This document shows positions 58,979 through 64,000 of a DNA stretch of 64,000 bases, one piece after another; the stretch's first letter is position 1; every line of letters starts with the position of its first letter. Position numbers and translations under genes: made by a program. Source of the stretch: Bacillota bacterium (lineage in GTDB: Bacteria > Bacillota > Sulfobacillia > JABLXB01). The stretch lies in the NCBI GenBank assembly GCA_013178305.1, contig JABLXB010000006.1:89921-153920 (forward strand), written 5' to 3'. The notes below the pieces were generated by a model. That model was given only the letters and a program-made list of their open reading frames with translations, had not been told where the DNA came from and made no database searches.

Positions 58979-60302
58979 ATTCGAGGGTCCAGGTGCGCGC
59001 CTTCACGATCCCCACTTCGACCAGGGAGTTCCGCGCGACCTCCCCCGGGATCAACACCACCTTGTTGGTCTTGGTCCTCCCCATCGACACCGCGGGGTCC
59101 TTCTCGCTGGGCCCTTCAACCAGCACCTCGACGCTCGACCCGACGAGTCCCTGGTTGATGCGCAGGGCGATGGGGTTGATCTCCCTCGTCAACGCGGCCA
59201 GCCTGCGTCGCCGCTCCTCGATGGGGACCTGGCCGGGCATCGCGGCTGCGCTCGTCCCGCTCCGCGGCGAGTACATGAACGTGTACGCCATGTCGAAACG
59301 CACGGTCCTCACGAGGTCGAGGGTATCCTCGAAGTCTCGCTCGGTTTCGCCCGGGAAACCGACTATGATATCCGTAGTCACCGAGGCCCCCGGGGCTGCC
59401 ATGCGGACCCTCTCGATCAGGTCCATGTACCGGTCGCGAGTGTACCCGCGGTTCATCGCCTGGAGCACTTTATCGGCGCCGGCCTGGACAGGCAGGTGAA
59501 AGTGCTCGCAAACGTGCCGGGAAGACGCGACGGCATCGATTATGTCCTGGGAAAAGTCCTTCGGGTGTGACGTCATGTAGCGGATCCGCTCGATGCCTCG
59601 CACCGAATCGAGCGTGCTGAGGAGCGACGAGAAGCCGCGGTCGTCACCGGCGTCTTTACCGTAGGAATTGACGTTTTGCCCGAGCAGCATGATCTCCTTG
59701 AATCCGGCAGAGACCGCGTCCTTTACCTCGGAGACCACGTCATCCGCCTTCCTGCTCCGCTCCCTTCCCCTCACGTACGGGACAATGCAGTAGGAACAGA
59801 AGTTGTTGCAGCCGTGCATGATGGTAACGTAGGCGGTCACGCCCCGGCCGCGAACGAACGGTTGCGGTCCCGCCTCGGGCCTCTCGCACGTCCACACATC
59901 GAACACGCGGCCTCCCCCCGACCTCACGGCGTCAACGAGATCGGGCAGCTCGCGCATGTTGAATGTCCCAAACACCAGGTCGACGTGCGGGAGCTTTGTC
60001 CTGATCCGCTCGGCGATCTCCTGTTGCTGGGTCATGCACCCGCCCACAGCGATCACGAGGTGGGCCTTGCGGTCTTTGAGTCGCTTGAGATCTCCGAGAC
60101 GCCCCATAATGCGCCTCTCGGCCGTCTCACGGACGCAGCAGGTATTGACGACGATGACGTCCGCATCCTCCAGAGATGCGGCGGGCGTGTAGCCGCGTCC
60201 TTCCAGTAAACCAGCCATGATCTCGGAATCGCGGACGTTCATCTGGCAGCCGAACGTGAGGATGGAGTATTTCAACGATGGGTCATCCCGCACTTCAGTC
60301 AT
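58935..60302 (-). CDS. miaB: tRNA-2-methylthio-N6-dimethylallyladenosine synthase MiaB
   Basis: The 455-residue radical-SAM methylthiotransferase has the N-terminal cluster cysteines (TFGCQMN, NTCCVRE, GGCMTQ), the SAM motif GCNNFCSYC, LGQNVNSYG, and a C-terminal TRAM domain ending near VEVGIVKARTW. It adds CH3S to the i6A37 made by MiaA. ATG 60302 overlaps the stop of the repeat protein gene (ATGA). The usual mutS-miaB adjacency is broken here by the second LIV operon. Confidence 0.95.
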   Translation of the reverse strand: MTEVRDDPSLKYSILTFGCQMNVRDSEIMAGLLEGRGYTPAASLEDADVIVVNTCCVRETAERRIMGRLGDLKRLKDRKAHLVIAVGGCMTQQQEIAERIRTKLPHVDLVFGTFNMRELPDLVDAVRSGGGRVFDVWTCERPEAGPQPFVRGRGVTAYVTIMHGCNNFCSYCIVPYVRGRERSRKADDVVSEVKDAVSAGFKEIMLLGQNVNSYGKDAGDDRGFSSLLSTLDSVRGIERIRYMTSHPKDFSQDIIDAVASSRHVCEHFHLPVQAGADKVLQAMNRGYTRDRYMDLIERVRMAAPGASVTTDIIVGFPGETERDFEDTLDLVRTVRFDMAYTFMYSPRSGTSAAAMPGQVPIEERRRRLAALTREINPIALRINQGLVGSSVEVLVEGPSEKDPAVSMGRTKTNKVVLIPGEVARNSLVEVGIVKARTWTLESSLPGKPSSPPGLS

Positions 60303-60805
60303 CGTCCCCCGCCCGCCGCATAGGAGCGCTGCACGGTTTTCATGTAGTAGTAGGTCATAGCGACGAGCACCGCTGCGAGCAACGGGAGAACGCCGGGGGT
60401 GTAGGATACGTTTACGTCCATTCCCAGGATACCGCCTCCGACGCGGCCCAGCAGGCCATTCCCTCGCGACTCGAGCGTGCAGTCGAAGCCGAGGACTCTG
60501 CCTCCGCACCTGCCGGTTATCCTTTCCCGGTTTTCCGACCACTCCAGTACGAGATCCTTGCCCACGAGCGGGCTTCCGAACCTCCCTTCGGCCTTATTAT
60601 CCGTAAGCCGGACCCATACATCCTTGCCGAAGAGGGTTCCTCCGATCCGTCCGCGCAGCGTGCCAGATCCCCTGTCGTAGAACAGGTTCAATGAGCCACC
60701 CGCCCAGACGCCCCCCAGCCTCCCAGTGACCGACTTGCTCTCGACCTCGCACTTGAGGCTGTAGCCGATCAGAGACCCCCCGATCCTCCCGATGATCTCA
60801 ACCAT
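60299..60805 (-). CDS. Six-repeat beta-structured protein with a C-terminal membrane anchor
   Basis: The 168-residue protein is built of six units of about 22-24 residues. Each starts GR[ILFCV]G[GS] and continues with a G at position 8-9 and alternating hydrophobics (units begin near residues 6, 28, 52, 74, 98 and 120). One helix (LPLLAAVLVAMTYYYM, about 140-155) and a short tail close the protein, so it looks tail-anchored with a beta-roll or solenoid facing the cytoplasm. I recognise no family. It overlaps miaB by four bases. Confidence 0.72.
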   Translation of the reverse strand: MVEIIGRIGGSLIGYSLKCEVESKSVTGRLGGVWAGGSLNLFYDRGSGTLRGRIGGTLFGKDVWVRLTDNKAEGRFGSPLVGKDLVLEWSENRERITGRCGGRVLGFDCTLESRGNGLLGRVGGGILGMDVNVSYTPGVLPLLAAVLVAMTYYYMKTVQRSYAAGGGR

Positions 60806-60946
60806 TCAGTTCCCCCATTCCATCAGGGACATACTGCCCGTCCTACGACCCAACCGGCCAATCGTTTCTACCAAACCTGCGAAAACCCCTGCTTGCAGGG
60901 AAACAATACTGCCGGGGAGAATCGCTGGGTACGAGGGGAAGCGGCT

Positions 60947-61681
60947 TTGGACAGGGTGGTTCGCGCCATCATCCGCCGTTCGGGGGCGGCCATATCGGAC
61001 TTCAACATGATCGAGCACGGCGACAGGCTGGCCGTGGGGCTTTCCGGCGGTAAGGACAGCCTATCCCTCCTGTACGCTCTCGCCCACTTTCGCCGCGTGG
61101 CGCCTGTTGAATTCGAGCTGGCGGCCGTCACCGTGTCCCTCGGCTGGGGAACCGACCTTTCCCCCGCAGCCTCGTTCTGTGAGTCACTAGGCGTCCCACA
61201 CCACGTCGAAGATACAAACATCGGAAAGATAGTATTCGATGTGCGGCACGAGGGAAACCCGTGCTCCCTTTGCGCGAACATGAGGCGGGGCGCACTCAAC
61301 AACGCCGCCCGCAGACTCGGGTGCAACAAGGTCGCTCTCGCCCATCACCTCGATGACGCACTCGAGACCCTGCTCATGAACGTGTTCTTCTCCGGCCGGG
61401 CGACCACCTTCTCCCCCAGCACCTACCTCTCGAGAAAAGACCTGACCGTGGTACGCCCGCTGGTGTACTGCACGGAGGCCATGACCCTCGATGTCGCGCG
61501 CACACTCGACTTGCCGGTAATCCGAGCTGACTGCCCTGCGGCCGGAAAAACGTCGCGCCAGGCGCTGAAGAGACTTGTGTCAGGCCTGCGCGGGTCGAAT
61601 CCCAGGATCGACGAGAGCATCCTATCGTCGATGAAGGGGCTGTGGGGCGCAGGGTCCGGCCGTCGCCAGGCCGGAGGCTAG
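60947..61681 (+). CDS. TtcA-like ATP-pyrophosphatase (tRNA thiolation family)
   Basis: The 244-residue protein has the PP-loop GLSGGKDSLSLLYAL near residue 33, CSLCANMRRG with the CxxC of TtcA/Ncs6-type enzymes, and LAHHLDDALETLLMNVFF. A further Cys lies in RADCPAAGKTSR. These enzymes activate a tRNA base for sulfur transfer, often with an iron-sulfur cluster held by the three Cys. TTG 60947 follows GAGGGGAAG. It shares its last bases with the convergent gene at 61678. Confidence 0.85.
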   Translation: MDRVVRAIIRRSGAAISDFNMIEHGDRLAVGLSGGKDSLSLLYALAHFRRVAPVEFELAAVTVSLGWGTDLSPAASFCESLGVPHHVEDTNIGKIVFDVRHEGNPCSLCANMRRGALNNAARRLGCNKVALAHHLDDALETLLMNVFFSGRATTFSPSTYLSRKDLTVVRPLVYCTEAMTLDVARTLDLPVIRADCPAAGKTSRQALKRLVSGLRGSNPRIDESILSSMKGLWGAGSGRRQAGG

Positions 61682-62112
61682 GCCCACGTCTCCCACGGCC
61701 CGGCGACCGGCTCGAAATGCCAGCAGCCCCGCCGGACGGCGGGCCTCCAGTCGCCCGCATCAAGGAGCGCGGAGAGGCGCTCCGCGAACCGCTCCGCCTC
61801 TTCTCTGCTTGTAAAATACATGAACGCTACCCGGTCGAACCCACCGGTGGCCTCCCTCGGCATCGGGTTAACGCTTACCTTGCCCATCAACCGGCGGTCC
61901 CGCATTGCGGCGTCCATAAGTACGTCCAGCAGGGCTTCTCCGCGGGGGGAATCTCCGAGCCAGACCTCCACCTTCCAGCAATCCCTGGTCGCCGCAGGAG
62001 CCTCTCCCGTGAGCGAAAACTCGAAGGAGCAGGAACTGCAATCCCGCTCCTGGCCCTCGCCGTATCCGAAGTGGATCCACACCGGCCCCTCGGAGATGAA
62101 ATGCCGGTTCAA
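61678..62112 (-). CDS. Hypothetical 144-residue protein
   Basis: No family is recognised. The protein has an early RDCSSCSFEF Cys pair, a WKVEVWLGDSP strand, and a C-terminal FMYFTSREEAERFAERLSALLDAGDWRP segment, so it seems a small alpha/beta protein. ATG 62112 overlaps the stop of the upstream gene (ATGA). Its end touches the TtcA-like gene. No signal peptide or membrane helix is present. Confidence 0.7.
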   Translation of the reverse strand: MNRHFISEGPVWIHFGYGEGQERDCSSCSFEFSLTGEAPAATRDCWKVEVWLGDSPRGEALLDVLMDAAMRDRRLMGKVSVNPMPREATGGFDRVAFMYFTSREEAERFAERLSALLDAGDWRPAVRRGCWHFEPVAGPWETWA

Positions 62113-62693
62113 CCGCCGAAAAGCCTCCCGAGGAACGACTTCCTCCGCGTCCGCCTGGACGCATGCGTGATCAATTCAGTCCTGAGTTGCCTGACCTCCT
62201 GGTGGGTCCTCATCAGGGCCGTCAGGAGCCTGTCTCTGTCTTCCGCCCGCCGCTTCTCGCTCAGTTCGAGATCCCTGGTAAGCCTGTCGAGCTTGGATTC
62301 CAGTCTCTCCTCGGGCGAGGCTTCAGGATTATCGGTCATGAGGCGCCGTACTTCCTCATCAGACGCGCCGTCGTTGCGGAGGGCGACAATTCGCCGTATG
62401 ACAGGCACGAGGCTCGCGGGGAGCCCACCCGTCACAGCGCTGCCGTGGGCTTCCGGAGCATCCCCGGCTTCCGTCGCGGCCTCCTCGGCCCGTTGCGCCC
62501 TCTCAGTGCCCTCCTCGAGCAGGTCCAGCCACGGTTCCCTTTCCCCATCGCCCGGTTCCACCCCGGCCTCGCGAGCGCCGGAAGGGATTCCGAGTATATC
62601 CGGGAAATCGGCGATGATCTTCCTCAGGACGGAGGGCGTGACCCCGAGATCGTCGCAGACCTTCGAAAGCGGTATGGCGCAGTCTGTTTCCAT
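62109..62693 (-). CDS. Hypothetical protein with MerR-like N terminus and coiled coil
   Basis: The 194-residue protein begins IPLSKVCDDLGVTPSVLRKIIADFPDILG, a MerR-type helix-turn-helix start, followed by an acidic low-complexity linker (about 40-90). A second helix-turn-helix-like stretch (RRIVALRNDGASDEEVRRLM) and a long charged coiled coil (ESKLDRLTRDLELSEKRRAED) follow. It ends in basic RKSFLGRLFGG, which could touch the membrane. It may be a DNA-binding or division-site protein. It diverges from spoIIP. Confidence 0.72.
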   Translation of the reverse strand: METDCAIPLSKVCDDLGVTPSVLRKIIADFPDILGIPSGAREAGVEPGDGEREPWLDLLEEGTERAQRAEEAATEAGDAPEAHGSAVTGGLPASLVPVIRRIVALRNDGASDEEVRRLMTDNPEASPEERLESKLDRLTRDLELSEKRRAEDRDRLLTALMRTHQEVRQLRTELITHASRRTRRKSFLGRLFGG

Positions 62694-62817
62694 TGGCGCC
62701 TCCTTGGCAGTTGTGGAATAGATTCCCGCAAGATTCTACGCGTCCGGTTGCGTTTCCTTTCCGGCGCGAGCGCCGCAGGCCGTATACGCTTGATCGGCCC
62801 TTGGGATCATATTGATT

Positions 62818-63783
62818 ATGGGCCGTTCTGACACCAGACCCAGACATCCCACACCGCGCTGGGCGCCCGCGCTGCTCCTCGCGATCGCAGTGACCGGCGC
62901 CGCGATCACTGTATTCCGCGACGGCCTGACCGGCCACGCGCGGGAACTCCGCGGCGCCTGCAGGGTCATCAGCGGACCCGGCGGCGAGGTCCTGCTCCAC
63001 ACCTCACTCCCGGTGTTCACTGGGGACGGGTTCGTGGCATCATCCAACCGGTCGTACAGGGTAGTGGAGGTAGGCGGCGACTACGCAAGGGCGGAACCAG
63101 TCACCGAGGGGGAACAGCCGGTCGTGACCGAACCGTGCTACGCCCACGGCGCGGCGGCGAACGGTGGCCCCGGGGGATTGTCGGCGATGCCCCTCGGGCT
63201 GACCACGCGCGTCATAGTGATTTATCACACCCATACGGACGAGTCATACGTGCCAGGCGATGGTTCGGCGTCCACCCCCGGACGGGGCGGAATCGTCGCT
63301 GTGGGCGGATCCCTGCGGCAGGCGCTCGAATCGGTCGGATACGCCGTCATCCACGACCAGACGGTACACGCGCCCCACGATGCGATGGCCTACGTCCGCT
63401 CGCGCAGGACCGCCTACTCCAACCTCAAGTACCAGCCCTATTTGACATTCGACATCCACAGAGACGGGGGCCCCGCGAGCGGTTACCTCACCGACGTGGG
63501 CGGCCAGACCACGTGCCAGATCCTGCTCGTTGTGGGTAGGCAGAACCCTCTCATGGCGGCGAACCTGAGCGTCGCCAGGCGAATAAAGGCCGCCGCCGAC
63601 GCATCGTACCCTGGGCTGATAAAGGGGATCTTCCTCGCGCGGGGACACTATAACCAGGACCTCGATCCAGGGGCGCTTCTGATCGAGGTCGGTTCCGAGC
63701 ACGTCCCGAGAGCCCTCGCGGTAAGGTCGATGGGGCTGTTCGCAGAGGTCCTGGCGAGGACGTTTGGCGCCCCCGGAATCTGA
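62818..63783 (+). CDS. spoIIP: Stage II sporulation protein P (SpoIIP-type cell-wall hydrolase)
   Basis: The 321-residue protein has an N-terminal anchor (WAPALLLAIAVTGAAITVF, about 14-32). A C-terminal SpoIIP amidase/endopeptidase domain carries IYHTHTDESYVP near residue 140, FDIHRDGGP and LLIEVGSEH with the catalytic Zn ligands, and the usual NPLMAANLSVARRI helix. SpoIIP helps drive engulfment by cutting septal peptidoglycan. ATG 62818 was used; TTG 62812 is six bases earlier. Confidence 0.9.
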   Translation: MGRSDTRPRHPTPRWAPALLLAIAVTGAAITVFRDGLTGHARELRGACRVISGPGGEVLLHTSLPVFTGDGFVASSNRSYRVVEVGGDYARAEPVTEGEQPVVTEPCYAHGAAANGGPGGLSAMPLGLTTRVIVIYHTHTDESYVPGDGSASTPGRGGIVAVGGSLRQALESVGYAVIHDQTVHAPHDAMAYVRSRRTAYSNLKYQPYLTFDIHRDGGPASGYLTDVGGQTTCQILLVVGRQNPLMAANLSVARRIKAAADASYPGLIKGIFLARGHYNQDLDPGALLIEVGSEHVPRALAVRSMGLFAEVLARTFGAPGI

Positions 63784-63815
63784 GAGCACCCTTTGGGGCG
63801 GAGGAGGTTTTCTCC

Positions 63816-64000
63816 ATGGGCGACAGTGGCGCCCCCGCAAGCGGGCATAAGGCCCGCACACCTCACGCGATAATGGAGGCCGTAGCCGAAGTCGGAGTCG
63901 GAGCCGGAGCCGGAGGGGCTCATCCTCTCTGGTGGAGCGAATCGTGGTCTATCGACGCGCTCAACGACGAGGTCTACGACGACGAGGCCTGGCCCGAGCA
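63816..64000 (+). CDS. Start of an unidentified gene (3' truncated)
   Basis: GGAGGAGG (63800-63807) stands eight bases before ATG 63816, and the frame is open to the window end (61 codons). The visible part has a Val/Gly/Ala run (AEVGVGAGAGGAHPLWW) and then an acidic stretch (DALNDEVYDDEAWPE). No family is recognised. It follows spoIIP by 32 bases and may be in its operon. Confidence 0.6.
   Translation, partial: MGDSGAPASGHKARTPHAIMEAVAEVGVGAGAGGAHPLWWSESWSIDALNDEVYDDEAWPE

Noticed and set aside
1-64000. CRISPR arrays, insertion sequences, prophage genes, rRNA operons
   Set aside because: No regularly spaced repeats, transposase or integrase motifs, phage structural genes or rRNA sequence were seen on either strand.

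Overview
The window is GC-rich bacterial chromosome from what looks like an anaerobic, endospore-forming member of the Bacillota (Clostridia or a related deep class). The evidence is SpoVK, SpoIIP and a SleL-type spore glycosidase, the hfq-miaA-mutL-mutS-miaB and lexA-YnbB-hflX-spoVK blocks typical of Firmicutes, FeoAB with Fur, an orange-protein (ORP)-like MinD/NifX cluster, an L-cysteine desulfidase, and many GTG/TTG starts behind strong Shine-Dalgarno sequences. No rRNA, tRNA, CRISPR array, transposase or integrase was recognised.

Layout. 1-8.4 kb: tail of an unidentified gene, a Nudix hydrolase, an adenosine-specific kinase, then a FAD oxidoreductase, a complete LIV-type ABC transporter and an ornithine-cyclodeaminase-like enzyme. 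8.4-11.7 kb: Fur regulator and FeoB/FeoA, with two Fur-box palindromes. 11.8-16 kb (minus): threonine dehydratase-like enzyme, patatin, DUF89 protein and a uracil-type permease behind a PyrR-binding leader. 16-23.6 kb: GH18 enzyme, lexA with an SOS box, YnbB-like enzyme, hflX, two small membrane proteins, a GTPase and spoVK. 23.8-31.7 kb: cysteine desulfidase with a sigma-54 promoter and a divergent sigma-54 activator, then a seven-gene ORP-like operon (DUF134, two NifX-type proteins, DUF5320, two ferredoxin-MinD ATPases, Mrp). 31.8-40.5 kb: a fluoride island. 40.6-48.1 kb (minus): GntR, TIGR04076, tctABC, DUF1805, FCD regulator, TPP enzyme and RidA. 48.4-54.2 kb: hfq, miaA, mutL, mutS. 54.3-59 kb: a second LIV transporter. 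59-64 kb: miaB, a six-repeat membrane-anchored protein, a TtcA-like enzyme, two hypotheticals, spoIIP and a truncated gene.

The main discovery candidate is the fluoride island. Four sequences match the fluoride (crcB) riboswitch. They are arranged as two divergent pairs, each with a recognisable sigma-70 promoter. They lead into (a) an unknown 183-residue protein, (b) an MFS transporter, (c) an operon of crcB, a 41-codon DUF190 remnant, moxR, DUF58 and a DUF4129 membrane protein, and (d) a bacterial dynamin-like GTPase. CrcB is the known fluoride channel. The dynamin, the unknown protein and the MoxR/DUF58/DUF4129 module are not known to me as fluoride-response genes. Together they suggest a fluoride stress system that acts on the cell envelope as well as exporting the ion.

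The accessory block from about 23.7 to 48.2 kb separates spoVK from hfq, genes that are close in many relatives. The second LIV operon separates mutS from miaB. The 31.8-40.5 kb part is visibly less GC-biased than its surroundings. A 36-bp imperfect direct repeat (29/36 identical) lies at 23.6 and 40.6 kb. All identifications come from reading the sequence; no database search was run.
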